Below, piece after piece: positions 17,237-25,707 of a stretch of DNA of 64,000 nucleotides. The stretch lies in NCBI GenBank assembly GCA_025964555.1, contig JAOPYQ010000042.1:60529-124528 (forward strand). Reading direction: 5' to 3'. The position numbers were made by a program, and so were the translations under genes. The stretch is from Thermoleophilia bacterium (GTDB lineage: Bacteria > Actinomycetota > Thermoleophilia > Gaiellales > SKUG01). The notes under the pieces were generated by a model, which did not search any database, had not been told where the DNA came from, and was given only the letters and a program-made list of their open reading frames with translations. Position 1 is the first letter of the stretch, and every line of letters begins with the position of its first letter.

Positions 17237-18007
17237 TCAGTTGGCCCCGCCGGTCGAGAGCGAGCGGATGCGCTCGAACACGGTGTCCGCGCTGGGGTCC
17301 TCGATGGTGTCGACGATCTTGCCGTCGAACAGGAACAGCACGCGGTCCGCGACGGCGGCGCTCGTCGCGTCGTGCGTCACCATCACGATCGTCTGGCCGT
17401 AGTCGTCGACTGCCGCGCGCATGAGTGCGAGCACCTCGGCACCCGACGTCTGGTCCAGGTTGCCGGTGGGCTCGTCGGCGAAGATCACATCGGGGCGTGA
17501 CACGAGCGCGCGGGCGACCGCGACGCGCTGGATCTGGCCGCCGGACAGCTCGGTCGGGGTGTGGTCCATGCGGTCGGCGATGCCGAGGCGGCCGACGACC
17601 TCGTCGAACCACTTCGGGTCGGGCGACTCGCCGTCGAGGCGCAGCGGCAGCTCGATGTTCTCGCGCGCGGTGAGCGTCTGCACGAGGTTGAAGGCCTGGA
17701 AGATGAAGCCGACCTTGCGGCGTCGCAGCTTCGTGAGCGCGGCGTCCTTGAGCGTCTCGAGCTTGTCGCCACCGATCTCCGCACTGCCGCTCGTGAGCTT
17801 GTCGAGGCCCGCCATGCAGTGCATGAGGGTCGACTTGCCGGAGCCCGACGGTCCCATGACGGCGGTGAATCCACCGCGCGGCAGGTCGAGGTCGACGCCC
17901 TGGAGCGCCGTGACGGACGTCTCGCCCTTGCCGAAGATCTTGACGGCGTCGCGAACGCTTGCGGCGAGACCGGAGGGCGACGAGGGGGAAGACGCGAGAG
18001 TGCTCAT
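17237..18007 (-). CDS. ABC transporter ATP-binding protein (LolD/MacB type)
   Basis: A 256-residue ATPase that powers the adjacent FtsX-type permease. Seen: Walker A GPSGSGKST, Q-loop region, signature LSGGQIQRVAVARAL, Walker B VIFADEPTGNLD and the H-loop MVTHD. The DEPTGNLD form is typical of the LolD/MacB/FtsE branch. The start is set at the ATG at 18007 because TATGGT (18020-18015) lies seven bases upstream; an in-frame ATG at 18019 would fall inside that box. Confidence 0.94.
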   Translation of the reverse strand: MSTLASSPSSPSGLAASVRDAVKIFGKGETSVTALQGVDLDLPRGGFTAVMGPSGSGKSTLMHCMAGLDKLTSGSAEIGGDKLETLKDAALTKLRRRKVGFIFQAFNLVQTLTARENIELPLRLDGESPDPKWFDEVVGRLGIADRMDHTPTELSGGQIQRVAVARALVSRPDVIFADEPTGNLDQTSGAEVLALMRAAVDDYGQTIVMVTHDATSAAVADRVLFLFDGKIVDTIEDPSADTVFERIRSLSTGGAN

Positions 18008-18095
18008 GTGCGCGACCATACACGCGCGTACGAGGCCTCGTCACGATGTGCGACATGACGAAATTCGGCGCGTCGGTGGTGCGCGAACCTGCAGG

Positions 18096-18542
18096 TCAGT
18101 GCGAGGTGAGCGCGAGCCCGAGCACGGCGCGGGCTGCGTCGTCGATGGCGCGCAGCGCCGGGGCGCCGATGGCGTTGGTCTCGGCGCTGTTGGTGAGGAA
18201 CATGCCAGGCTTCGCGGCGAGCGTGACGCCACCGACGAGCGAGGAGTCGGGGGAGAGCAGGATGCCGGTCACGCCGTGCTTGTCGCCGAGCGCATGGAGC
18301 GCATCGACCGCCGTGTCGAGTGCGCCCGTACCGGTGCCGGCGACGGTGCGCGTCGTAGTTCGGTCGAAGAAGCTGGCCGGTCCGAGCGTGCCGCCGGTCA
18401 GCAGGTAGCCGGGGTTGTTGATGCCCGTGGACGTCGTCACCTTCGCGGTGGCGACTCCGGCATCGACGCCGGTATCGACGGACACGCTCTTGGAGCGGAG
18501 GGTGCCGCCGGTGACGGGACCGCTGATGTGGAAGTTCTGCAT
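18096..18542 (-). CDS. Hypothetical protein, tandem paralogue A
   Basis: A 148-residue soluble protein with no signal peptide. It shares its plan with the next gene (18691-19152): a Gly/Thr-rich first half, then FF[DN]R, a Gly-rich loop, a helix with DxAVxALHxL followed by HGVTGI, and a C-terminal helix with a conserved R-x-ID-x-AAR pattern. I recognise no family. The pair looks like a tandem duplication that has diverged widely. Ribosome site GAGG precedes the ATG. Confidence 0.7.
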   Translation of the reverse strand: MQNFHISGPVTGGTLRSKSVSVDTGVDAGVATAKVTTSTGINNPGYLLTGGTLGPASFFDRTTTRTVAGTGTGALDTAVDALHALGDKHGVTGILLSPDSSLVGGVTLAAKPGMFLTNSAETNAIGAPALRAIDDAARAVLGLALTSH

Positions 18543-18640
18543 GCCTCGGCCTCGGCGTCGGTGCAGCCTGCGGACCGGCAGCGCGATGTGCGTGGCCGTC
18601 GCGGAACGCAGTGCTGGGCGCGGGCGGCCAGCACGCCGAC

Positions 18641-18696
18641 TCGGTCGATCACGCTCGGTCGATCACGCTCGGTTGATCACGCTCGGTCGATCACGC
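18641..18696. repeat. Four tandem copies of a 14-bp repeat
   Basis: TCGGTCGATCACGC is repeated head to tail four times (18641, 18655, 18669 and 18683) with a single C-to-T change in the third copy. The last copy runs over the stop codon of the gene at 18691. The array sits between the two paralogues. It may be a protein-binding array or a simple slippage product. Confidence 0.9.
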
Positions 18697-19152
18697 TCGC
18701 GCGTCGACGAACTCCTGCACGAGGCGTGCGGCGCGGTCGATGCGCAGCAGCGCTTCCTTGCCGACGCGCTCGTTGAGCGCCGTGCTGCCGCCGAACCCGA
18801 GTTCGCCCTTGACGCGGACCAGGCCGACCTCGGCCGGGTTCTCGGAGAGCTTGATGCCGTCGATGCCGTGGCGGCTGGCGAGGTTGTGCAGCGCCTGCAC
18901 CGCGTCGTCGAAGGAACCGACGCCACCGCCCGTCGCGGGCTGGCGCACGATCGTGTTCGCGCGATTGAAGAACGAGCCGCTGCCGAGTCCGGTCATCGCG
19001 ATGATCGGCACCTTGCCGAGCGGATTGGCGACGCCCTTCTCGGTCGTGAGCACGGCGCTGACGACCTCGCCCGCGACCTTCGTGTCGACTGCTGTGTCCA
19101 CGAAGCGCAGGCCCGACTTGGCAACGCTGCGCAGAATCTGGAAATCGGTCAT
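18691..19152 (-). CDS. Hypothetical protein, tandem paralogue B
   Basis: A 153-residue soluble protein related to the 18096-18542 product: shared GSGSFFNRAN, a DDAVQALHNLASRHGIDGIKL helix-turn region, and a C-terminal helix (LLRIDRAARLVQEFV). The N-terminal 60 residues are less similar between the two. There is no signal peptide and no recognised domain. The stop codon lies within the 14-bp repeat array. GGGGA precedes the ATG. Confidence 0.7.
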   Translation of the reverse strand: MTDFQILRSVAKSGLRFVDTAVDTKVAGEVVSAVLTTEKGVANPLGKVPIIAMTGLGSGSFFNRANTIVRQPATGGGVGSFDDAVQALHNLASRHGIDGIKLSENPAEVGLVRVKGELGFGGSTALNERVGKEALLRIDRAARLVQEFVDARA

Positions 19153-19219
19153 GGTGGTGTCCCCGTCTCATCCAATGGCGCACGTCGTCCCGGACGGCGC
19201 CCTGCCTGCGTATCGAACT

Positions 19220-19238
19220 GGAACCGCTACGCGTTTCC
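19220..19238. promoter_or_regulatory. Inverted repeat in divergent region
   Basis: GGAACCGC (19220-19227) and GCGTTTCC (19231-19238) form a near-perfect inverted repeat around TAC, in the 136-bp gap between the divergent genes at 19152 (minus) and 19289 (plus). It is an operator candidate only. Confidence 0.3.
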
Positions 19239-19288
19239 ACGCGACATGCAGGTGGACGGAAGTTGTACGGGACGACAGGGACTTCACG

Positions 19289-19717
19289 ATGGACATCGTT
19301 GCTTTTCGATCACGCCCGCTGGCGCCTCAGGATCACGCGTCGACGCTCGACGTGGTGAAGTCCGCCGCGACCGGCGCGATCGTGGGCACCGCGGTCAGCG
19401 GCGCGTTCCACCGGTTCGGCCCTCCGAAGCTCGGGATGGGCGCGCCCTTCCTGACCGCCACGCTGGGCGTCGGCCTCATGACCGGGCTCGCCGCAGGCGC
19501 GCTCACCGCCACCAACCGCACCGGCGACCGGACCAACTCCATGCTCACCAGTGCTGCGATCACGACCGCGGCATTCGCCGTGCCGGGGATCGTCATCCAC
19601 GGCAAGATGGACTTCTCCGGCAACCCGGTGAACCGCTGGGCCGCCGCGGCCGGTGTCGCCGCCGTCGGCCTCCTCGCCTCGCCGCTCATCCACGAGGCCA
19701 CGCGCCCGCGCGACTGA
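19289..19717 (+). CDS. Small integral membrane protein of unknown function
   Basis: A 142-residue protein with about four hydrophobic segments (near 25-40, 48-70, 88-103 and 115-133), rich in Ala and Gly (VGLMTGLAAGALTATNRT, ITTAAFAVPGIVIHG). There are no catalytic motifs or known domains. The ATG at 19289 has AGGGA eight bases upstream. It is divergent from the tandem paralogue pair. Confidence 0.7.
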   Translation: MDIVAFRSRPLAPQDHASTLDVVKSAATGAIVGTAVSGAFHRFGPPKLGMGAPFLTATLGVGLMTGLAAGALTATNRTGDRTNSMLTSAAITTAAFAVPGIVIHGKMDFSGNPVNRWAAAAGVAAVGLLASPLIHEATRPRD

Positions 19718-19738
19718 GGTACGGAGTCGGCAGGTCAT

Positions 19739-19775
19739 TGTCACGCGCGTCCCGATTTCCGGGACGGAGGTGACA
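19739..19775. terminator. Bidirectional terminator hairpin
   Basis: TGTCAC (19739-19744) pairs with GTGACA (19770-19775), and inside it GTCCCG (19749-19754) pairs with CGGGAC (19760-19765). The structure lies between convergent genes ending at 19717 (plus) and 19815 (minus). Confidence 0.55.
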
Positions 19776-19814
19776 CTGACCGGCAGGAATTCACCAGTCG
19801 CGGTCAGGCCCCGA

Positions 19815-21755
19815 CTACTTGCTGGCTGCGTTGTCCTGCTGCTTGGACTTCGCCTTGGCCGTGTGGCGCTCGCCGGCCTTGAGGATCGACTTGCGCAGGC
19901 GGATCGCGTCGGGCGTGACCTCGACGCACTCGTCCTCGCGGATGAACTCGAGCGCCTCGTCGAGCGACATCTTGCGCGCGCGGTTCATGGTCTTGAGCAC
20001 GTCGCTCGTCGCTGAGCGATGGTTCGTCAGGTGCTTCTCGCGCACGATGTTGACGTCGAGGTCCTCGGGACGGATGTGCTCGCCGATGATGCGACCTTCG
20101 TACACGTCGTCGGTCGGCTCCACGAACATCGTGCCGCGGTCCTCGAGGTTGGTGATCGCGTACTGCGTCGCCGGTCCGGGGCGGTCGGCGACGAGCGATC
20201 CGCTCTGGCGCAGGCGCAGCTCGCCGAGCCACGGCTCCCACGAGTGGAACGTGGAGTGCAGCTGGCCGGTGCCCTGCGTCGCCGACAGGAACGTCGTGCG
20301 GAACCCGATCAGGCCGCGTGCGGGCACGTGGTAGGAGACGCGCGTCCAGCCGGCACCGAAGGACGCCATGTCGACCATCTTGCCCTTGCGGGTGCCCATC
20401 AGCTGCGTCACCGCGCCGACGAACTCCTCGGGCATGTCCACGACCGCGAGCTCGATCGGCTCGAGCGTCTTGCCGTTCTCGTCGGTGGTGGTGAGCACGC
20501 GCGGCTTGCCGACCGTGAGCTCGTAGCCTTCGCGTCGCATGCTCTCGATGAACACCGCGAGCTGCATCTCGCCGCGGCCCTGGATCTCCCAGCGGTCAGG
20601 TACGCCCAGGTCGTTGAGACGGATCGAGACGTTGCCGATCAGCTCCTTGTCGATGCGCTCCTTGAGCATGCGCGCCGTGACCTTGCTGCCGCTCAGACCC
20701 GCGAGCGGGGAGTCGTTGATGCGGAACTCCATGCCGATCGCCGGCTCGTCGACCATGAGTCGCGGCAGCGGGCGCGGATCCTCGAGATCACCGATCGTGT
20801 CGCCGATCGTGATGTCCTCGATGCCCGAGATGGCGATGATGTCGCCGGCGCGGGCGCTCTCGCCTGGCACGCGCGTCATGGCCTGGGTGATGAGCAGCTC
20901 GACGATCTTCGCACGCTCGATCGTGACGTGGCCCGACTCGTCGCTGGCCTCGTCGGCCTCGCGCATCCACGCGACCTGCTGGCCCTTCTTGATCTCGCCG
21001 TTGACGATGCGCAGCAGCGCGATGCGACCGAGGTACGGCGACGCATCGAGGTTGGTGACGAGCGCCTGCAGGGGCGCGTCGGGGTCGTACGACGGCGCCG
21101 GCACTTCCTTGATGAGCATCTCGAACAGCGGCGTCAGGTCGTCCGCGAGCTGGTCGGGCGCGGGGCCCGCCTTGCCGTCGCGACCGACCGCGTAGATCGT
21201 CGGGATGTCGAGCATCGAATCGTCGGCGCCCAGGTCGATGAGCAGGTCGAGCACCTCGTCGACGACCTCGGAGGGTCGTGCGTCGTGGCGGTCGACCTTG
21301 TTGACGACCAGCACGATCGGCATGCGGCGCTCGAGCGCCTTGCGCAGCACGAAGCGAGTCTGCGGCAGGGGGCCCTCGGCGGCGTCCACCAGGAGCGCCA
21401 CGCCGTCGACCATCGCGAGGCCACGTTCGACTTCGCCCGAGAAATCAGCATGGCCCGGGGTGTCGACGACGTTGATGACCAGCCCGCCGTAGTTCACGGC
21501 AGTGTTCTTGGCGAGGATCGTGATGCCACGCTCCTGTTCCTGGTCCATCGAATCCATGGCACGTTCGGCGACGTTGGAGTGCGAACCGAACGCTCCCGTC
21601 TGATGGAGCATCGCGTCGACGAGCGTCGTCTTGCCGTGGTCGACGTGCGCGACGATCGCGATATTGCGGATGTCGTCGCGCGTGGCGCCGCTGAAGCTGC
21701 CACCGAGGTGCTGGTCGGCGGAAGCATGGGAGGAGGGGGAGGGGGAGGTACTCAC
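19815..21755 (-). CDS. typA: Translational GTPase TypA/BipA
   Basis: A 646-residue ribosome-binding GTPase of the elongation-factor class that acts in ribosome assembly and stress adaptation. Seen: G1 AHVDHGKTTL (near 34-43), switch regions with RGITI, G3 DTPGHADF, G4 NKVD, then EF-G-like domains and the BipA-type C-terminal region (PARGLIGFRTTFLSATQGTG). It has about 25 extra N-terminal residues rich in Ser/Pro/His. The GTG start has TACCCT at 21767-21762, six bases upstream, so the message looks leaderless. Confidence 0.96.
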   Translation of the reverse strand: MSTSPSPSSHASADQHLGGSFSGATRDDIRNIAIVAHVDHGKTTLVDAMLHQTGAFGSHSNVAERAMDSMDQEQERGITILAKNTAVNYGGLVINVVDTPGHADFSGEVERGLAMVDGVALLVDAAEGPLPQTRFVLRKALERRMPIVLVVNKVDRHDARPSEVVDEVLDLLIDLGADDSMLDIPTIYAVGRDGKAGPAPDQLADDLTPLFEMLIKEVPAPSYDPDAPLQALVTNLDASPYLGRIALLRIVNGEIKKGQQVAWMREADEASDESGHVTIERAKIVELLITQAMTRVPGESARAGDIIAISGIEDITIGDTIGDLEDPRPLPRLMVDEPAIGMEFRINDSPLAGLSGSKVTARMLKERIDKELIGNVSIRLNDLGVPDRWEIQGRGEMQLAVFIESMRREGYELTVGKPRVLTTTDENGKTLEPIELAVVDMPEEFVGAVTQLMGTRKGKMVDMASFGAGWTRVSYHVPARGLIGFRTTFLSATQGTGQLHSTFHSWEPWLGELRLRQSGSLVADRPGPATQYAITNLEDRGTMFVEPTDDVYEGRIIGEHIRPEDLDVNIVREKHLTNHRSATSDVLKTMNRARKMSLDEALEFIREDECVEVTPDAIRLRKSILKAGERHTAKAKSKQQDNAASK

Positions 21756-21794
21756 CCGGAAAGGGTAGCGGAATCTGCCCGACCCTGAGCCACA

Positions 21795-22370
21795 TCAGCC
21801 TCCCGTTGCCTGCACGAGCTCCTCGTGGATGCCCTCGTCGAACTCCTCGAGCAGCTTGCCGCAGAACGCCGGCAGGTCCTCGGGAGTGCGGCTCGTGACG
21901 ATGCCGTCGTCGACGACCACCTCGCGGTCCACCCACGTGCCGCCGGCATTCTCGATGTCGGTGTGCAGGCTCGGATAGCTCGTCAGCTCGTGACCCTCGG
22001 CGAGACCCGCCTCCACGAGCAGCCACGGTCCGTGGCAGATCGCGCCGATCGGCTTGCCCGCATCCGCGAACGCCTTCACGAACGCGACGGCGTCGTCGTC
22101 CTGGCGCAGCTGGTCGGGGTTGTGCACGCCACCCGGCACCACGAGGCCGTCGAACTCGTCGGCGCTCACGTCGGCGACGAGCGCGTCCACGTGGAACGTG
22201 GAGCCCGGGTCGGTGTGCTCGAAGCCCTGGATGTCGCCGGGCTTGATGGAGACGAGCACGGGGTTGGCGCCGGCCTCCTCGACCGCCTTCCATGGTTCGG
22301 TCAGCTCGACCTGTTCCACGCCGTCGGTCGCGAGGAACGCGATGCGGCGTCCTTCCAGGTTGTGCTCCAT
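21795..22370 (-). CDS. DJ-1/PfpI family protein
   Basis: A 191-residue DJ-1/PfpI superfamily protein. The nucleophile-elbow motif is AICHGPWLL with the cysteine at about residue 108, and the typical start RRIAFLATDGVEQVELTEP places the conserved Glu in the first strand-turn. Members act as glyoxalases/deglycases or chaperones; the activity here is not determined. The ATG at 22370 follows AAAGGGACC. It is divergent from the RDD membrane protein. Confidence 0.9.
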   Translation of the reverse strand: MEHNLEGRRIAFLATDGVEQVELTEPWKAVEEAGANPVLVSIKPGDIQGFEHTDPGSTFHVDALVADVSADEFDGLVVPGGVHNPDQLRQDDDAVAFVKAFADAGKPIGAICHGPWLLVEAGLAEGHELTSYPSLHTDIENAGGTWVDREVVVDDGIVTSRTPEDLPAFCGKLLEEFDEGIHEELVQATGG

Positions 22371-22418
22371 GTCGGTCCCTTTCGGTGCGTGGTGTTTCCG
22401 TGGTGCCTGAGCAGGCCG

Positions 22419-22448
22419 TTCCGCGTTGGTGCGCCAGCAAACGCGGAA
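22419..22448. promoter_or_regulatory. 30-bp palindrome in divergent region
   Basis: TTCCGCGTT (22419-22427) is an exact inverted repeat of AACGCGGAA (22440-22448), with an inner palindrome TGGTGCGCCA between them. It sits midway between the DJ-1/PfpI gene and the RDD gene, 49 bp from one start and 53 bp from the other, as expected of an operator serving both. Confidence 0.45.
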
Positions 22449-22501
22449 TGTCGAACCGTCCGGACCGCGTGCATGTGGGGGCCGGTGGGTAGGTCGGCTG
22501 C

Positions 22502-23059
22502 ATGCAGACCGACGAGGTGTTCGCCGCCGCCGACTACGCACGCTTCGGCGCGCGGCTGGTGGCGTTCGTCATCGACAGCTTCATCCTGACGATCGTCACC
22601 TTCGTGGTCTTCTTCGGGGCGACGCTCGCGAACGGTGGCGAACTGCACCTGGAGACGTTCGGCACGTTCGCCGTGCTCGTCGGCACGGGCGTCGCTTGGG
22701 ACGTGCTGTGGATCGCCGGGCCGTCGCGCGGCAAGCCCGGTCAGCGCGCCGCCGGCTTCCTCGTGCTGGACGAGCGCGGTGCACGGGTGACGCCTCGAGC
22801 GGCGGTGGTGCGCGCTGTCGTGAAGGCGGTGTCGTTCGGGCTGTTCGCGGTCGCGTTCCTCGTCGATGCCGTGACGATCGCTGCCACGCCGAGACGTCAG
22901 TCGGTGCACGACATGTTCGCGTCGACCGTCTGCGTGGTCAGCCGCGCCGTGTCGGAGTCCTCGTCCGTGCAGCACGTACCGACCGCTGCGCAGCGGGCAC
23001 GACCCGTCGCGGCTCCCGCGCAGAGCGAGCAGTCGCGCCAGCAGGGACCGTTCCTGTAG
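22502..23059 (+). CDS. RDD family membrane protein
   Basis: A 185-residue membrane protein of the RDD family (named for its conserved Arg and two Asp). The first helix carries ARFGARLVAFVIDSFIL with Arg and Asp in the expected places, a second helix is near 55-72, and the segment GKPGQRAAGFLVLDERG follows, with a last hydrophobic stretch (about 105-128) ending in RRQSVHDMFA. The function of the family is mostly unknown; some members affect ion transport. The C-terminal 40 residues are Gln/Ala/Pro-rich. TAGGTC lies six bases before the ATG (leaderless pattern). Confidence 0.88.
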   Translation: MQTDEVFAAADYARFGARLVAFVIDSFILTIVTFVVFFGATLANGGELHLETFGTFAVLVGTGVAWDVLWIAGPSRGKPGQRAAGFLVLDERGARVTPRAAVVRAVVKAVSFGLFAVAFLVDAVTIAATPRRQSVHDMFASTVCVVSRAVSESSSVQHVPTAAQRARPVAAPAQSEQSRQQGPFL

Positions 23060-23107
23060 CGAGACGCGAACGTCATCCGTCAGGGAGCCGACGCGAAAAC
23101 GAAACCT

Positions 23108-23138
23108 GATCCCCGGGCCAAGATGTCGGCCCGGGATC
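23108..23138 (+). terminator. Terminator hairpin after RDD gene
   Basis: GATCCCCGGGCC (23108-23119) pairs with GGCCCGGGATC (23128-23138) with one bulged C and an 8-nt loop, about 50 bp after the RDD stop codon. Confidence 0.6.
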
Positions 23139-23250
23139 GGCCTGTGAGGACGCCGGTGCGTCTGGCATGCTCCCGCGCACGGAGCACGCGGCGAGTGTCT
23201 TGGGAAGACGCTGGGGTAGCCGCGAGTCCCGCTCCGGGGAGGGGATCCCA

Positions 23251-24186
23251 ATGCGCATTGCTGCTGCAGTGCCCACGTTCGCCGCGCCACTCGCGCCGGC
23301 GGCACCGAAGGCCGCGCCCAGCGTCGGTCCGAGCGAGCAGGAGGTCCAGCTCATCGAGCGCATGGACTCCCGCAACACGCTCAAGCACATCACCGAGCTC
23401 AACAAGGCTCCGCGCGTGTGGAAGTCGGCCGAGTACGACAAGGCTGCCGACTACGTCGTCGCGCAGCTGCAGGCTGCCGGCTGGGACGTGCACATCGAGG
23501 AGCTCCAGTCGGGTGGCTGGGCTGGCGGAGGCAAGCTCCGCAACGTCGTGGCGGAGCGGCGTGGATCGGCACCGGATGCCGAGCGCAAGCTCGTGATCGC
23601 CGGTGCGCACCTCGACAGCGTGCGTGGCGCGCCGGGCGCCAACGACAACGCGTCGGGCTCGTCGACGCTCATCGAACTCGCGAAGTCGTTCAACGGCATC
23701 GACACGCGCAACGACATCCGACTCGTCTGGTTCGACGGCGAGGAGGCAGGTCTCCTCGGTTCTCGTGCCCACGCGAAGGCGCACCCGGAGGACCTGGCCC
23801 GCGCGGTCGGCATGGTGAACATGGACATGGTGGGCTCGCCGCACGGCCAGGCCGGCGGCTTCGACCTGGGCATGCGCAACTCCAATTCGCTCGTCGACGC
23901 GATGAAGGGCGTGCTGCTGCGCACCGGCCTGAGCGGCGTCGAGTACAAGGAGCGCCACAACCGGAGCGACCACGCGTCGTTCGACGCGGCGGGCGTGCCG
24001 TCGGTGGACTTCGGCGTGTCGGTCAAGGACGTCGAGGGCCAGGATCCGAACTACCACTCGCCCCGCGACACGGTCGACAAGATCAACTCGCAGGTGCTCG
24101 AGGGCTACGGCGACCTGATCGCCGTCACGCTGCTCGAGATGGCGAACCGGGCGACGCGTCCGGGGATGGCGTTCCGCGCCGCCTGA
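23251..24186 (+). CDS. M28 family metallopeptidase without a signal peptide
   Basis: A 311-residue zinc aminopeptidase-like protein. The di-zinc ligands and catalytic residues are all visible: H120 and D122 in AGAHLDS, D132 in GANDNASG, E164-E165 in WFDGEEAG, D192 in VNMDMVG and H241 in RSDHASFDAAG. M28 enzymes usually carry a Sec signal; here the first 30 residues are MRIAAAVPTFAAPLAPAAP followed by another Ala/Pro-rich stretch, with no hydrophobic core. The ATG at 23251 is set by GGGGAGGGG ten bases upstream. A terminator hairpin follows. It is either cytoplasmic or exported by another route. Confidence 0.92.
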   Translation: MRIAAAVPTFAAPLAPAAPKAAPSVGPSEQEVQLIERMDSRNTLKHITELNKAPRVWKSAEYDKAADYVVAQLQAAGWDVHIEELQSGGWAGGGKLRNVVAERRGSAPDAERKLVIAGAHLDSVRGAPGANDNASGSSTLIELAKSFNGIDTRNDIRLVWFDGEEAGLLGSRAHAKAHPEDLARAVGMVNMDMVGSPHGQAGGFDLGMRNSNSLVDAMKGVLLRTGLSGVEYKERHNRSDHASFDAAGVPSVDFGVSVKDVEGQDPNYHSPRDTVDKINSQVLEGYGDLIAVTLLEMANRATRPGMAFRAA

Positions 24187-24208
24187 TCGAACTGCGACAC
24201 GACTGACC

Positions 24209-24244
24209 GTCGGCCCGCCCGGACCTGTTCCGGTGCGGGCCGAC
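24209..24244 (+). terminator. Terminator hairpin after M28 peptidase
   Basis: GTCGGCCCGC (24209-24218) pairs perfectly with GCGGGCCGAC (24235-24244), with an inner CCGG/CCGG pairing in the loop. Confidence 0.65.
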
Positions 24245-24319
24245 GTCGTGTTCGAGGGCGCGACAAAGCTAGGTAGTTCGTCCCATCCCGGATTGCGCGA
24301 TCCGGCGGATGCTGATGCC

Positions 24320-25135
24320 ATGGGAATCTCCAGCTGCAGCACGCCGCCGCCACTTCCGTTCACCGCCGCCACGCCCGTCGCGGGCGGCGGACTGCCGACC
24401 GCACCCGCGCTGGGCGCTGCCGCTGCCCCGGGGACCGGGCTCGCGCCGGGGACCGGGGTCGCGCCGAGCACCGGGGTCGCGCCGACCAATGTGGCTGCGC
24501 CGACCAGCGTGGCTGCGCCCGTCGCAACACCGACTCCCGCGCCGACGGCATCGTCCGTGTCGGGCGTCGCCGGTGGCGGCGCGCCTGCGCAGTCGCCGAT
24601 CCAGGCGCCGCCCGGCAAGGAAGGCACCTCCGGCGGAGGGCCGACCGAGATCAACCAACTGATCGGTCAGCTGGGCGCCGCGGTGGAACAGCTCAAGGTC
24701 GCAGTCGACGCGTTCGTGCAGAAGTCCGGCACGAGCGGCAGAGGTGGCGGAGCCGGCGGCTGCGGCATGCCTGGCTGCACGATGCCGAGCTGCGGCATGA
24801 GCGCCAACGGCGGCGGATCGGCCGCCGCGCAGGCAACCGGCGGTGCCACGACGGTCGGCGCTGCGCCGACCGCTGCGCCGACCGCCACGCCGACCGCGGC
24901 TGCATCCTCGCCTTCGCCTTCGCCGACGCTTGCGGCGGCGCTGCCCGTCGCCCGTACCTCGTCATCGACGCCCGCCGTCGGTGCACAGCCCACGCCGCCG
25001 CCCGGCTTGAGTGGTGGGGGCGCGAACGGCGCTCCCGACGCTGCAGCCGCCGACCGCAAGGCCGACGACAAGAAGCGTCAGGACGCCGCTGCAGCCGCGG
25101 CGCACGTGCACAACCACGCAACCGACCACGGCTGA
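24320..25135 (+). CDS. Ala/Pro/Thr-rich low-complexity protein with Cys cluster
   Basis: A 271-residue protein with no signal peptide. Residues 1-110 are Ala/Pro/Gly/Thr-rich with short repeats (GTGLAPGTGVAPSTGVAP). A predicted helix follows at about 113-138 (EINQLIGQLGAAVEQLKVAV), then a Gly-rich segment with cysteines in GGCGMPGCTMPSCGMS (about 150-167), which could bind metal or form disulfides, then another Ala/Pro/Thr-rich stretch and a polar tail with HVHNHATDHG. I recognise no family. The N-terminus MGISSCSTPPPLP fits the M-x-I pattern seen in other proteins of this window. Confidence 0.6.
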   Translation: MGISSCSTPPPLPFTAATPVAGGGLPTAPALGAAAAPGTGLAPGTGVAPSTGVAPTNVAAPTSVAAPVATPTPAPTASSVSGVAGGGAPAQSPIQAPPGKEGTSGGGPTEINQLIGQLGAAVEQLKVAVDAFVQKSGTSGRGGGAGGCGMPGCTMPSCGMSANGGGSAAAQATGGATTVGAAPTAAPTATPTAAASSPSPSPTLAAALPVARTSSSTPAVGAQPTPPPGLSGGGANGAPDAAAADRKADDKKRQDAAAAAAHVHNHATDHG

Positions 25136-25152
25136 GTGTCACTCGCGCTGCG

Positions 25153-25175
25153 AGCGTCGCGTCACGTGCGACGCT
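25153..25175. terminator. Bidirectional terminator hairpin
   Basis: AGCGTCGC (25153-25160) pairs perfectly with GCGACGCT (25168-25175) across a 7-nt loop, between the convergent genes ending at 25135 and 25202. Confidence 0.55.
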
Positions 25176-25201
25176 GACAGACCAAGCGCCCGGTTCGCGC
25201 G

Positions 25202-25600
25202 CTACTCCTCGCCGGGCGAGAACTCGAGCGCGCAGCTGTTGATGCAGTAGCGCTCGCCCGACGCGCCCGGACCATCCGGGAAGACGTGCCCGAGGTGGCC
25301 GTCACACGTCGCGCAGCGCACCTCGACGCGTCGCATACCGTGCGAGCTGTCCTCGATGAGGTGCACGTGCTCGGCGTTCACCGGATCGGTGAAGCTCGGC
25401 CAGCCGCTGCCGGACTCGAACTTGGTGCCGCTGGCGAACAGCTCGGTGCCGCAGCCGGCGCACACGAACGCGCCTGAGCGGTGCTCGTGCAGCAGGGCGC
25501 CCGTGCCGGGAGCTTCGGTGCCCTGCTCGCGCAGCACGTGGTACTGCTGCGGCGTCAGCTGCTGCTTCCATTCGTGAGCGGGCTTCTGGACCTTCGACAT
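25202..25600 (-). CDS. msrB: Peptide-methionine (R)-S-oxide reductase
   Basis: MsrB repairs methionine-R-sulfoxide in proteins. The 132 residues have the zinc-binding pairs C47-x2-C50 (VCAGC) and C96-x2-C99 (RCATC), the GSGWPSF motif (64-70), and the catalytic cysteine C119 in RYCINS. A resolving-type Cys is visible in the SCALEF tail. The ATG has GAGGAGGC upstream. It stands as a single gene convergent with the low-complexity gene. Confidence 0.97.
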   Translation of the reverse strand: MSKVQKPAHEWKQQLTPQQYHVLREQGTEAPGTGALLHEHRSGAFVCAGCGTELFASGTKFESGSGWPSFTDPVNAEHVHLIEDSSHGMRRVEVRCATCDGHLGHVFPDGPGASGERYCINSCALEFSPGEE

Positions 25601-25707
25601 CTCGCGCCTCCTCGACTGCGTGGCTTCCTGTGATGAACCTTACGCGGCTCGTCCACTTCCGGCTGTAGTGCAGCCGACATTTGCTCGAGAGGACCATCCA
25701 GCTCGGC

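Noticed and set aside
18641..18696. Tandem 14-bp units considered as a CRISPR remnant
   Set aside because: There are no spacers between units, the unit is too short, and no cas genes are nearby.
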